A stretch of 10,716 nt of DNA from Pseudomonadota bacterium (GCA_023461135.1 JAEWNX010000418.1:1-10716), one strand, 5' to 3'. Shown: positions 1-7,421, counted from the stretch's first letter. Notes: a model not told the origin generated them from the sequence alone. Translations and numbers: made by a program.

Positions 1-150
1 GGTCTGATCTTTCTGTTGGTCGACCGCGCGCTCGATCGCGCGCCGGTTCGGCGTCGCCGCGTCGGCAATCGCCGGCGTCATCGCCGCGATCAGCGCCGCG
101 CCTTGCATCAGCCCGCGCCGGCTGGGCGCGCCGCAAATGTCCTCGGCCAT
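1..150 (-). CDS. Tat-exported protein, N-terminal fragment (runs off left edge)
   Basis: Fifty codons are visible, open at the left edge, beginning MAEDICGAPSRRGLM. Residues 10-15 (S-R-R-G-L-M) fit the twin-arginine pattern, followed by a hydrophobic stretch (about 14-28) and an AxA-type cleavage site near AIADA (27-31), so the protein is most likely exported folded through the Tat pathway. The ATG at 150 is chosen because a strong ribosome binding site (GGGAGG) lies 6-7 bases upstream. Only about 20 residues of the mature part are seen (hydrophilic, rich in R, Q and D), too few to assign a function; Tat substrates often carry cofactors or are envelope oxidoreductases or hydrolases. It lies 105 bases downstream of the SnoaL-like gene on the same strand, so it may be co-transcribed or have its own promoter. 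Confidence 0.72.
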   Translation of the reverse strand, partial: MAEDICGAPSRRGLMQGAALIAAMTPAIADAATPNRRAIERAVDQQKDQT

Positions 151-255
151 GGTGTTCCTCCCTCGCTGGGATCAGCAAAGCGCGAGGCGGCGGTCCTGTA
201 AAGGAGCGCAGTCTTTAGGCCCGACTCGAGAAGGCGCGACGCCGTCAATCAGGCG

Positions 256-651
256 CTAGGCTTGCATAGCTCGCGCGGTGCCGAGCGTGTCGGCGTATTG
301 CTGAAACGCTGTGATCTTGCCGTTCTTCACTCGGAAGACGTGTGCAAACTGTGCGCGCATCGCCTTGCCGGTGGCTTTGAACGTGCCGCCATAATAGCCG
401 AGCGATACAACCGTATCGCCGTCCTCGATGATTTCGTTAGAGGTGGCGGTGAAGTTCTCCCAATCACCGCCGATCCGAGCGAATACGCCAATGAGAACGG
501 CCTGTGGGCCGACATATGGATTGCGATCGGCGTATGGATAATTGTCCGCTTCGTTCCATACGATGTCAGGCGACATCGTCGCCAGCGCTGCCGGCATGTC
601 GCCCTTCGCAAAGGCCGCGTATAGCGCGCGCACAGGATCAGCGTTCGACAT
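256..651 (-). CDS. SnoaL/NTF2-like family protein
   Basis: A 131-residue protein with the layout of the NTF2-like (SnoaL, ketosteroid-isomerase-like) superfamily. An N-terminal helix (PVRALYAAFAKGDMPAALAT, 6-25) leads into the D-I-V-W strand (29-32), then alternating strands including the Y-Y-G-G-T-F turn and F-A-H-V-F-R-V-K-N-G-K-I, and a final F-Q-Q-Y-A-D-T strand typical of stand-alone SnoaL-like proteins. The fold is a cone-shaped beta sheet with a pocket; members act as isomerases, hydrolases, cyclases or binding proteins, so the substrate cannot be named. No signal peptide is seen, so it is probably cytoplasmic. The ATG at 651 has GGGAGG 6 bases upstream. It follows the aminopeptidase gene by 29 bases on the same strand and is probably in its transcript. 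Family assignment is fairly sure; function is unknown. Confidence 0.85.
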   Translation of the reverse strand: MSNADPVRALYAAFAKGDMPAALATMSPDIVWNEADNYPYADRNPYVGPQAVLIGVFARIGGDWENFTATSNEIIEDGDTVVSLGYYGGTFKATGKAMRAQFAHVFRVKNGKITAFQQYADTLGTARAMQA

Positions 652-680
652 AAGTCTCCCTCCCAGATGGGACGGCGAGA

Positions 681-2492
681 TTAGATCAGCTTGGTTGCCT
701 CTTCCAGCCAGGCTTTCGCGTCGCCGTCGAGTTGCGGACCGATCTCGTCGCGGACGCGCGCGTGGTACGCGTTGAGCCAGACAATCTCTTCCTTGGTCAA
801 GAGCTGCTTGACGATCAGCTCGCGGGCGATGGGCGCCAGCGTCAGCGTCTCGAAGCCGAGCATGGGCCGCTCGCCGCCTTCGATGTCGGCGGCGGGTGTG
901 ACCACCTGCAGATTCTCGATGCGGATGCCGTAGGCGCCGGTTTTGTAATAGCCGGGCTCATTCGAGACGATCATTCCGGGTTCAAGCGGCTGGGTGTTGA
1001 CAAGCTTCGCGATGCGGTGCGGCCCTTCGTGCACGCCGAGATAGGCGCCTACGCCGTGGCCGGTGCCGTGGTCGTAATCGAGGCCGGCTTCCCACAGGCT
1101 CATGCGCGCGAGCGCGTCGAGTTGGTGGCCCGTCGTGCCTTTCGGGAAGCGCACGCGAGCCAGCGCGATGTGGCCCTTGAGCACGCGGGTGAAGCGCTCC
1201 TTCATTTCCTTGTTCGGACGCCCGATCGGCACGGTGCGCGTGATGTCGGTGGTGCCGTCGAGATACTGGCCCCCGCTATCGATCAGGAAGAGCGCGCCGC
1301 GCGCCAGGCGCCGGTTTGTTTTCTTCGTGACGCGATAGTGGACGATGGCGCCATTCGGCCCCGCGCCCGAGATGGAGTCGAAGGAAAGATCCCTAAGGGC
1401 GCCCGTCTGTTGCCGGAAGCCTTCGAGTTTCTGACACGCTTCAATCTCTTCGACCTTGCCGCTTTGACCTTCGGTCGCGAGCCAATGCAGGAAGCGCGAG
1501 ATAGCTGCGCCGTCGCGACGGTGCGCCTTGCGCGCGCCCTCAATCTCCGCCGCGTTCTTGCAAGCGCGTGGAAGTACGACGGGGTCTTGCCCCCGCACCA
1601 CTTCTGCGCCGGCTTCGCGCAATTGCTCAAAGTACCAGGCCGAAGCAGTCGATGGATCGAGCTTCACTTTCTTGCCGCTGAGTTCGCGCAGCGCCGGCGC
1701 AAGCTCATCGCTCGGCCGCACCGCGACTTGGTTGCCAAGCCATTGCTTCAGCTCGGGCGAGACTTTCTCGTCGGCGAGAAAGAGATCGGCCGTGCCGTCG
1801 CTGCGCAGGATCGCTTCGCCCAGGGGCAGTGGCGTGCGCGCGACGTCACCTCCGCGGACGTTGAATAGCCACGCGATCGAAGCAGGAGAGGTGATGACCA
1901 CGGCATCCGCGCCGTCAGCGCCCAAGCCTTCTCCCAAGCGATGCCGCTTCGAGGACGCGTCCTCGCCGGTGTACGTGGCCTGCTGGGGCACGACTTTCGC
2001 CATCGGCAGCGGCGGGCGGTCGTCCCAAATCTCGTCGATCGGATTGCGTGCGACGGGGACAAGCGTGACGCCCGCGCTTTCGGCCGCGGTCCTCAGCCGT
2101 TCGAGACTGTCGGGGCTGTGCAGTCTTGGGTCATAGCCGATCTTGGCGCCTGCCGGCGCACGCTCGCGCAAATACCCCGCCGGCCCTCCGTCGATCAGAT
2201 CCCGATACTGGAACAGTTCGCCATCCACCTGCGCGCGGACCTGCAGCGTGTACCGGCCGTCGACAAAGACCGCGGCCTCATCGGCCAGCACGATCGCCGC
2301 CCCGGCCGAGCCGGTGAACCCCGTCGTCCAGGCCAACCGGTCATAGGCGGGGGGCACATATTCGTTTTGCCATTCGTCCTCGTGGGGGACGATGAAACCG
2401 TCGAGACCGGCGGCCTTCAGGGCTTTTCTCAAGCGGGGCAAGTGTTTGCGGCCCAGTGCGGGGCCGCCTGGATCGTCGTAGGTCTGGAACAC
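681..2492 (-). CDS. pepP: Xaa-Pro aminopeptidase (aminopeptidase P, M24B), long form
   Basis: A 603-residue metallopeptidase that removes the N-terminal residue from peptides with proline at position 2. The length matches the long, three-domain form (like eukaryotic XPNPEP1, about 620 residues) rather than the roughly 440-residue E. coli PepP, so the symbol is used loosely. Two creatinase-type N-terminal domains (about 15-145 and 160-310) precede the pita-bread catalytic domain (about 315-535) and a short C-terminal domain (about 540-603). All five metal ligands are visible: D405 (LIDSGG), D416 (GTTDITRT), H479 (GTGHGVG), E512 (NEPGYY) and E526 (IRIENL). H385 matches the family's catalytic histidine. 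No signal peptide, so cytoplasmic. The start is GTG at 2492, with AAGGA 8 bases upstream. It is divergent from the exported-protein gene at 2607 and is followed closely by the SnoaL-like gene. Confidence 0.95.
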   Translation of the reverse strand: MFQTYDDPGGPALGRKHLPRLRKALKAAGLDGFIVPHEDEWQNEYVPPAYDRLAWTTGFTGSAGAAIVLADEAAVFVDGRYTLQVRAQVDGELFQYRDLIDGGPAGYLRERAPAGAKIGYDPRLHSPDSLERLRTAAESAGVTLVPVARNPIDEIWDDRPPLPMAKVVPQQATYTGEDASSKRHRLGEGLGADGADAVVITSPASIAWLFNVRGGDVARTPLPLGEAILRSDGTADLFLADEKVSPELKQWLGNQVAVRPSDELAPALRELSGKKVKLDPSTASAWYFEQLREAGAEVVRGQDPVVLPRACKNAAEIEGARKAHRRDGAAISRFLHWLATEGQSGKVEEIEACQKLEGFRQQTGALRDLSFDSISGAGPNGAIVHYRVTKKTNRRLARGALFLIDSGGQYLDGTTDITRTVPIGRPNKEMKERFTRVLKGHIALARVRFPKGTTGHQLDALARMSLWEAGLDYDHGTGHGVGAYLGVHEGPHRIAKLVNTQPLEPGMIVSNEPGYYKTGAYGIRIENLQVVTPAADIEGGERPMLGFETLTLAPIARELIVKQLLTKEEIVWLNAYHARVRDEIGPQLDGDAKAWLEEATKLI

Positions 2493-2606
2493 GTCTTGCG
2501 TCCTTTTCGGCCCAAGTTCAGGCCCGGTTCAGTGGCTTGAGTCTAAGGCATCGGACGGAGAGGTTTAAGGGGCGAACCTCGCGGAAACCGGCTTCGGCGG
2601 AGACGC

Positions 2607-3056
2607 ATGTTCAGTTGGGTGAAAAAAGCGGCGGCGGGATTGGCGGCGCTGGCGGTCCTGACGGGACCCGCGGCGGCCCAAGTGCCCGACCCGTTCGCCC
2701 GCGAATTGGCCCAGCGTCTGGCGCGCGCCGAAATTCCGCTCACGGAGCGGGGCTATGCGCGCGCGGCCGGCCCCTTCGCCGGCGGATTGCCGGACCACCG
2801 CGCGCGACGTTTCACCGTGATGCTGCGCGCCGGGCAGGACTATCGCATCGTCGGTGTGTGCGATCACCGCTGCGCCAATCTGGATTTGCGGCTGTTCGCG
2901 GCCAACGATCAGCTCATCGCGCAAGACGTGCTGGACGATGCGGTGCCGGTGATTCACGTGCGTCCGATCGCGACGGGCAATTACGACATCCAGGCCGTAA
3001 TGGCGCACTGCAACGAGGCGCCGTGCTGGTTCGCGTTCAACGTCTATTCACGGTGA
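2607..3056 (+). CDS. Small exported protein with PPC-like beta domain and two Cys pairs
   Basis: A 149-residue protein with a clear Sec signal peptide: K6-K7, a hydrophobic core to about residue 20, and cleavage after AAA at 22-24 (mature start Q25). The mature protein has a helical N-terminal part (about 28-60, QRLARAE...GPFAGGL) and a beta-rich part from about 67. The pattern F-x-V-x-L-x-A-G-x-x-Y, then CDxxC-x-x-LDL, then T-G-x-Y-x-I-x-A resembles bacterial pre-peptidase C-terminal (PPC) domains. Cysteines C85/C89 and C135/C140 could form disulfides in the periplasm. The ATG is supported by GGAG 4 bases upstream. It overlaps the convergent prmA by 13 bases at the 3' end. Residues 36-73 align without gaps to the extracytoplasmic end of the second TIR protein (see findings). 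No precise function can be given; an envelope binding or sensing role is inferred. Confidence 0.85.
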   Translation: MFSWVKKAAAGLAALAVLTGPAAAQVPDPFARELAQRLARAEIPLTERGYARAAGPFAGGLPDHRARRFTVMLRAGQDYRIVGVCDHRCANLDLRLFAANDQLIAQDVLDDAVPVIHVRPIATGNYDIQAVMAHCNEAPCWFAFNVYSR

Positions 3057-3898
3057 GGCTTTCGCCACACTAGCGTCATCCACGCTTCCTTCGGGATCTG
3101 CTTCTGGAGGATCAAGCCGCGCGAAGCATAAGCCTCGCGCACCAGCGGCGCTTGCGCGCGCAGCAACCCTGACAGAATCAACGCCCCGCCAGGTTCAACG
3201 GCGCGCGTGAGTTTCGGCGCGAGGCGGATCAGCGGCCGCATCAGGATGTTCGCAAACACAAGATCGAATTGTTTGCCGGCGATATGGCGCGCGCCGTCGC
3301 CCGCGATCACGCGCACGCGGGTCGACACCTTGTTTTGACGTGCGTTAATTTCGGCGATCGCCGCCGCGCGCGGATCGATCTCGATCGCCAATGCCTCGGC
3401 GCCGCACTTCGCCGCGGCGATGGCGAGCACGCCCGAGCCCGCGCCGACGTCGAGCACATTCGAGGGCCGGCGATCGCGCATCACGCCTTCCAGCGCCATC
3501 AGACAGCCCCAGGTGGTGCCGTGGTGGCCAGTGCCGAAGGCTTCGCTGGCTTCGATCCAGATTTTCGTGCGCCCGCCGTTTTCCCCCTTCAGCGCGTGGG
3601 AGCCGGCGACGACGAAGCGTCCCGCGCGCACGGCGGGCAGGCCCTCGAGCGACATCGCCACCCAGTCGGCGGCTTTCACGCGCTTCTGCTTCAGGTGCAG
3701 CTCAGGCGCGGCGGCGCCGACAATGGCTTGCGCGCTCGCCGCGTCCTGTTTCGTCGGCACGTAGACTTCGAGCCGGAACTTGCCGGGGCTTTCCTCGAAC
3801 CAGCTTACGGCGTCGGCCGGCGAGGGGTCGTGACGATCGAGTTCGTCCGCCGCGGCGCGGATTTGAGCAAGATCGCCGAGGGCCGTGAGCAGGAGCAT
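3044..3898 (-). CDS. prmA: Ribosomal protein L11 methyltransferase
   Basis: PrmA trimethylates lysines and the N-terminal amine of ribosomal protein L11, using S-adenosylmethionine, in the cytoplasm. The 284-residue protein has an N-terminal substrate-recognition part (about 1-90), the PrmA signature FGTGHHGTT (121-129), the SAM-binding motif I LDVGAGSGVLA (149-159), the acidic end of the next strand IEIDP (172-176), and N-I-L (217-219) in the N-[IVL]-[IVL] position of the family. The C-terminal end WMTLVWRK is typical. The ATG at 3898 is the only reasonable start: an in-frame TAG lies three codons upstream and there is no near downstream alternative. No good ribosome binding site is visible, so initiation may be weak or from a very short leader. 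The gene is divergent from the DUF3617-like gene (101 bases between) and convergent with the exported-protein gene. Confidence 0.95.
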   Translation of the reverse strand: MLLLTALGDLAQIRAAADELDRHDPSPADAVSWFEESPGKFRLEVYVPTKQDAASAQAIVGAAAPELHLKQKRVKAADWVAMSLEGLPAVRAGRFVVAGSHALKGENGGRTKIWIEASEAFGTGHHGTTWGCLMALEGVMRDRRPSNVLDVGAGSGVLAIAAAKCGAEALAIEIDPRAAAIAEINARQNKVSTRVRVIAGDGARHIAGKQFDLVFANILMRPLIRLAPKLTRAVEPGGALILSGLLRAQAPLVREAYASRGLILQKQIPKEAWMTLVWRKPHRE

Positions 3899-3999
3899 CG
3901 CGCGTGGCTAGAGGCTCGCCGCGCGCCCGGCAAGACGCGCATGGCGCCAAAAGGACCCGCTCTGCGTTGTGAGCGCGGGGATATGCGAAGGAGGGTGAA

Positions 4000-4467
4000 A
4001 TGCGCGCGCTGTTGGCAGTGGTTGGACTGGGAACGGCGCTGGCGGCCTGCGCGCCATCGCGGGATGCGGCCGCGCCTGATCCCACGCCCACTGTGTCCAG
4101 CATGGCGCCTGGCCAGTATCGCACGACTGTGACCTACGCGCCGGGCTCGGTCGGCGCCGATGCCCCGGTGATGTCCACCGAACAGTGCGTCAGCTCGGGC
4201 AATATCGCCGACCTCATCAACGACACTGTTCAGGCCGATGACGCCCAAGCGTGCAGCGAGAACACGATCAGCACCGCCAACGGCCGTATCGAGGGACGCG
4301 CCGTCTGCCTCGACGCCATGGGCTCGCCGCGCACGATGGAGATTTCCGGCACGTACGGGAACAACCGCGCCGACATGGATCTCACCGTCACCGCCAGCAT
4401 GAACGGCATGACCGCAACGCGCCAGGGACGCGTGGCGATCGAGCGCATCGGTGAGTGCACCAGCTAA
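4000..4467 (+). CDS. DUF3617-like lipoprotein
   Basis: A 155-residue protein beginning with a short lipoprotein signal: hydrophobic residues 3-14 and a lipobox L-A-A-C with the lipidated cysteine at 17. The mature part follows the DUF3617 pattern: a P-G-Q-Y-R-T opening in place of the usual G-x-W-E, a strand, then a Q-C cysteine (EQCVSS) and further cysteines at AC-SEN, RAVC and the C-terminal GEC, with a repeated beta pattern in which the threonine-rich DLTVTASMNGM strand is followed by R-x-G-R-V. Proteins of this family are small periplasmic or lipid-anchored proteins without an established function. The ATG at 4000 has an excellent ribosome binding site (GAAGGAGG, 5 bases away). Its stop overlaps the uvrD stop by 4 bases. 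It is probably monocistronic. The DUF assignment rests on pattern memory and is moderate. Confidence 0.85.
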   Translation: MRALLAVVGLGTALAACAPSRDAAAPDPTPTVSSMAPGQYRTTVTYAPGSVGADAPVMSTEQCVSSGNIADLINDTVQADDAQACSENTISTANGRIEGRAVCLDAMGSPRTMEISGTYGNNRADMDLTVTASMNGMTATRQGRVAIERIGECTS

Positions 4468-6860
4468 GCCGCGCTTGCCGGCACAACGAAGCTGTCGATC
4501 ACGCGCTTTTCGCCGGCCTTGTCGAAGTCGACGGTGAGCTTGTTGCCTTCGACTTGGCGGACGCGGCCGTAGCCGAATTTCTGATGGAAGATGCGGTCGC
4601 CGACGCCATAGGCGGCGTCGCTCGGGCCGCTCTTGGCGATGAGGCGCGCTTCGCCTTCCAGCATTGGCGGCTTTGACGTGAACGCGCCGCGTTCTTGCGC
4701 GCGGCGCCAGCCGGGCGATTGATAGCCGGAAGAGAACGGCTCGACCGCCATGTCGCGCACGCCCGGCTGCATCGTGTAACCGGTTTCGCTGATCGCATCG
4801 ACGTTGGCGGCAGGAAGCTCATCGATGAAGCGCGAAGGCAGCACGGTCTGCCAGCGGCCGTAGATCTGACGGTTCGCCGCGAAGGAAATGCGCGCGCTTT
4901 CACGGGCGCGGGTAATGCCGACATAAGCGAGGCGGCGCTCTTCCTCGAGGCCTTTCTCGCCGTTCTCATCGACGGAGCGTTGAGACGGGAAGACTTGCTC
5001 CTCCCAGCCCGGCAGAAAGACGAGCGGAAATTCTAGGCCCTTGGCGGCGTGCAGCGTGGAGAGCTGCACGTTTTCGCCGTCGCTTTCCGCTTCGATGTCG
5101 AGCACCAGGGCGACGTGTTCGAGATAGGCTTCGAGGGAATCGTACTGGCCCATGGACTGGACCAGTTCCTTCAAGTTCTCGAGCCGCGTCTGCGCCTGCG
5201 GCGACTTATCGTTGCGCAGCATGTCGGTGTAGCCGCTTTCGTCGAGCACGATTTCGGCCAGCTCCACGTGGCTGATCTCACGCGCCTTGTCGCGCCAACG
5301 GTCGAGATCGTTGAGGAAAGCGCGCAGAGCCGTGCGGGCTTTCAGTGGCAGTTCATCGGTGAGCGTCATCTCGCGCGCAGCCACTGCGAGCGAACGGAAC
5401 CGGGTTGCGCCGCCAGGGGCGGGCTCCTGTTCGGTGACGACTTCGCCGGTGTCCTGATCGAACAGCGGGCCGTTGTCGGTGACGAAACGGACCGGTGGCT
5501 TGCCGGCGTGCGCGTGCAGCTTCTGCACAGTCCCTTCGCCGACGCCGCGCTTGGGTTGATTGACCACCCGCTCGAACGCCAGGTCGTCATCCTCGGAACG
5601 GATCAGCCGCAGGTACGCATGCGCGTCGCGCACCTCGGCGCGCTCGAAGAAGCGCGGGCCGCCGATCACCTTGTAGGGAATGCGCAGCATCAGGAAGCGT
5701 TCTTCGAAGGCGCGCATCTGCCACGCCGCGCGCACCAGCACCGCGCAATCGGCGTAGGAGCGGTTTGATTGCACCCACGCTTCGATATCGTCGGCGATGA
5801 GACGCGCTTCGGCTTCACCGTCCCACACGCCGCGCACTTTGACGCGATGGCCTTCTTCGTCGTCGGTGAAGAGGGTCTTGCCGAGCCGGCCGCGATTGTG
5901 CGCGATCAGCTGCGAAGCGGCGGCGAGGATGTGGCCGGTGGAACGATAATTGCGCTCCAGGCGCACGACGACCGCGCCGGGGAAGTCATGCTCGAAACGG
6001 AGGATGTTGTCGACTTCGGCGCCGCGCCAGCCATAGATCGATTGATCGTCGTCACCGACGACGCAGAGATTCTTCGAGGCCTGCGCCAGGAGCCGTAGCC
6101 ACAGATACTGCGCAACGTTGGTGTCCTGGTATTCGTCGACCATCAAGTGGCCGATCTTGCGGTGATAGGTTTCCAGCACGTCCTGATGGTTCTGGAAAAT
6201 CCAAATCATGTGCAGCAAGAGGTCGCCGAAATCGCACGCGTTCAGGATTTTCAGCCGCGCCTGGTAGATTTCGTAGAGCTTCGCGCCCTTGCCGTCGGCG
6301 AACGCATACGCTTCGCCCTTCGGCACGCGATCGGGCGTCAGCGCGCGGTTTTTCCAGCTATCGATGACGCCCGCGAGCGCGCGGCCGGGCCAGCGCTTCT
6401 CGTCGATGTTCTCTGCTTCGATGATCTGCTTGAGCAGTCGGATCTGATCGTCGGTGTCGAGGATGGTGAAGTTGTTCTTCAGCCCGACGAGTTCGGCATG
6501 AGTGCGCAGCATCCGCGCACTGATCGAGTGAAACGTGCCGAGCCACGGCAGACCGCCCGCGCCGGGGCCGAGCAGCTTCTCCACGCGCTCGCGCATCTCG
6601 CGCGCGGCTTTGTTGGTGAAGGTGACAGCCAGCACGCCCCACGGCTTGGCGCGCCCGGTGGAGAGGAGGTGTGCAAGCCGCGTCGTCAGCACGCGCGTCT
6701 TGCCCGTGCCCGCGCCGGCGAGCACGAGCACGGGGCCGTCGAGGGCCTCGACCGCCGCGCGCTGCTCGGGATTCAGCGTCGCCAGATACGGCGCATGCGC
6801 GGCCGCGCGCTGCGAGATCGGCAGCAGCGCCCCGCTGTCGGTGTTCGATTCGTCCGTCAC
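4464..6860 (-). CDS. uvrD: UvrD/PcrA-type superfamily 1A DNA helicase
   Basis: A 798-residue 3'-5' helicase of the UvrD/Rep/PcrA family, acting in nucleotide excision repair, mismatch repair and removal of proteins from DNA. All SF1A motifs are visible: Q-motif region LNPEQRAAV (29-37), Walker A GAGTGKT (49-55), Ia TFTNKAAREMR (80-90), Walker B VDEYQD (241-246), III DDQSIYGWRG (271-280), IV LERNYRST (301-308), V STLHAAKGLEF (601-611) and VI YVGITRARE (646-654). A C-terminal Tudor-like tail (about 750-793, YGVGDRIFHQKFGYG) is the UvrD/PcrA type that contacts RNA polymerase. Residues about 452-490 look like an extra insert in subdomain 2B. The start is GTG at 6860, with TGA directly before it in frame and no clear ribosome binding site. 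It is divergent from the lipoprotein gene at 6957. A possible LexA box lies in its leader. Confidence 0.97.
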   Translation of the reverse strand: MTDESNTDSGALLPISQRAAAHAPYLATLNPEQRAAVEALDGPVLVLAGAGTGKTRVLTTRLAHLLSTGRAKPWGVLAVTFTNKAAREMRERVEKLLGPGAGGLPWLGTFHSISARMLRTHAELVGLKNNFTILDTDDQIRLLKQIIEAENIDEKRWPGRALAGVIDSWKNRALTPDRVPKGEAYAFADGKGAKLYEIYQARLKILNACDFGDLLLHMIWIFQNHQDVLETYHRKIGHLMVDEYQDTNVAQYLWLRLLAQASKNLCVVGDDDQSIYGWRGAEVDNILRFEHDFPGAVVVRLERNYRSTGHILAAASQLIAHNRGRLGKTLFTDDEEGHRVKVRGVWDGEAEARLIADDIEAWVQSNRSYADCAVLVRAAWQMRAFEERFLMLRIPYKVIGGPRFFERAEVRDAHAYLRLIRSEDDDLAFERVVNQPKRGVGEGTVQKLHAHAGKPPVRFVTDNGPLFDQDTGEVVTEQEPAPGGATRFRSLAVAAREMTLTDELPLKARTALRAFLNDLDRWRDKAREISHVELAEIVLDESGYTDMLRNDKSPQAQTRLENLKELVQSMGQYDSLEAYLEHVALVLDIEAESDGENVQLSTLHAAKGLEFPLVFLPGWEEQVFPSQRSVDENGEKGLEEERRLAYVGITRARESARISFAANRQIYGRWQTVLPSRFIDELPAANVDAISETGYTMQPGVRDMAVEPFSSGYQSPGWRRAQERGAFTSKPPMLEGEARLIAKSGPSDAAYGVGDRIFHQKFGYGRVRQVEGNKLTVDFDKAGEKRVIDSFVVPASAA

Positions 6861-6873
6861 TCAGGCCAGCCTA

Positions 6874-6888
6874 GCACGAAGCAGGAAC
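6874..6888 (-). promoter_or_regulatory. Possible LexA (SOS) box upstream of uvrD
   Basis: Read on the minus strand the sequence is GTTC-N7-GTGC, one mismatch from the alphaproteobacterial LexA consensus GTTC-N7-GTTC. It ends 13 bases before the uvrD GTG, a plausible place for a repressor to block a promoter. UvrD is an SOS gene in E. coli, which makes the location meaningful, but a one-mismatch eight-base motif is expected by chance fairly often. Confidence 0.3.
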
Positions 6889-6894
6889 ATAGGG

Positions 6895-6924
6895 CTCGCC
6901 TCCGCCGCATGCGAGGGAGGCGAG
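6895..6924. repeat. 9-bp perfect inverted repeat in the uvrD/lipoprotein intergenic region
   Basis: CTCGCCTCC (6895-6903) is repeated as its exact reverse complement GGAGGCGAG (6916-6924) with a 12-base loop that itself contains GCATGC. There is no T-run on either side, so it does not look like a factor-independent terminator. It lies between the divergent uvrD and lipoprotein genes and would form a strong hairpin in either transcript; the GGGAGG in its right arm is too far (over 30 bases) from the ATG at 6957 to be that gene's ribosome binding site. Confidence 0.6.
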
Positions 6925-6926
6925 GA

Positions 6927-6939
6927 ACCGCTGAGCGGT
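6927..6939. promoter_or_regulatory. 13-base hyphenated palindrome (operator-like)
   Basis: ACCGCT-G-AGCGGT is a perfect 6-bp inverted repeat around a single central base, three bases beyond the 9-bp repeat and 17 bases before the ATG at 6957. The compact two-fold symmetry is what a small dimeric DNA-binding protein would recognise. No cognate regulator can be named and no second copy was noticed in the window. Confidence 0.35.
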
Positions 6940-6956
6940 AGATCGATTGACCGGCC

Positions 6957-7391
6957 ATGCGCATCGTCGCCGCCGCCATCATCGTCGCCTACCTGGTGTC
7001 CTGCTCGCCGCCGCAAGCTGAGCCGCCACCAGACCCGGACGCCGCAGAGCAGGTCGGCGACGCTGAGCCGCTGCCGCGCGTGCTGCCGCCGCCGAGCGAA
7101 ACGACGCCGCGTTACGTCGGCCGATGGGCCGCTGCATCATTGGGCTGCGAACAGCCGGCTTGGCGTTTCGAAGAACGCCGCGTCTCCACGCAAGGCGAAG
7201 TGTCCTGTGAGTTCAACGACGTGCAGATCACCCCGACCGGCTACACGATCCAAGCCACCTGCACGGCCCAAGCGCCGCCTACGCAGGAGACGATCCAGCT
7301 TTCGTTCGCGGAATCCGCACGCGCGATGATGGTCTCCGGCGGGCCATGGTCCGGGGGTATCGGGCTCACCTATTGCGGGGCTCTGGAATAG
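6957..7391 (+). CDS. Small proline-rich lipoprotein, unknown function
   Basis: A 144-residue protein. The N-terminus has a short hydrophobic segment (4-14) and a lipobox L-V-S-C, with the predicted lipidated cysteine at 16. A flexible linker rich in proline and acidic residues follows (about 18-50). The rest (about 51-144) is a compact, probably beta-rich domain, starting Y-V-G-R-W-A-A and carrying four cysteines in C-E-Q, S-C-E-F, A-T-C-T and T-Y-C-G contexts, which could form two disulfides in the periplasm. The ATG at 6957 follows an in-frame TGA two codons upstream; no good ribosome binding site is seen. The stop is 35 bases before the arsR-like start, in the space that holds the probable operator, so the two are likely separate transcription units. 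The family is not recognised by name. Confidence 0.78.
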   Translation: MRIVAAAIIVAYLVSCSPPQAEPPPDPDAAEQVGDAEPLPRVLPPPSETTPRYVGRWAAASLGCEQPAWRFEERRVSTQGEVSCEFNDVQITPTGYTIQATCTAQAPPTQETIQLSFAESARAMMVSGGPWSGGIGLTYCGALE

Positions 7392-7392
7392 C

Positions 7393-7421
7393 TTGACGAC
7401 GTGTAAGGCATGGCTTACGGT
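7393..7421 (+). promoter_or_regulatory. Candidate arsR promoter
   Basis: A TTGACG (7393-7398) resembles a sigma-70 -35 element and, after a 17-base spacer, TACGGT (7416-7421) is a weak -10. This geometry would start transcription at about 7427-7428, the A or T of the arsR ATG, giving a leaderless mRNA, which fits the lack of a ribosome binding site in front of that ATG. The -10 match is only 3 of 6, so this is a hypothesis. Confidence 0.35.

Noticed and set aside
732..1868. A 378-codon open frame on the plus strand opposite the aminopeptidase gene
   Set aside because: It is antisense to a gene with a complete set of catalytic residues, has no family motif, and is the kind of long shadow frame that high GC content produces.
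2560..2580. GAGGTT / AACCTC six-base inverted repeat in the leader of the exported-protein gene
   Set aside because: The stem is short with a 9-base loop, without a T-run or relation to the ribosome site; expected by chance in this composition.
5049..6941. Long plus-strand frames (5049-5768, 6147-6941) opposite uvrD
   Set aside because: They are antisense to well-conserved helicase motifs and show no recognisable domain or ribosome binding site.
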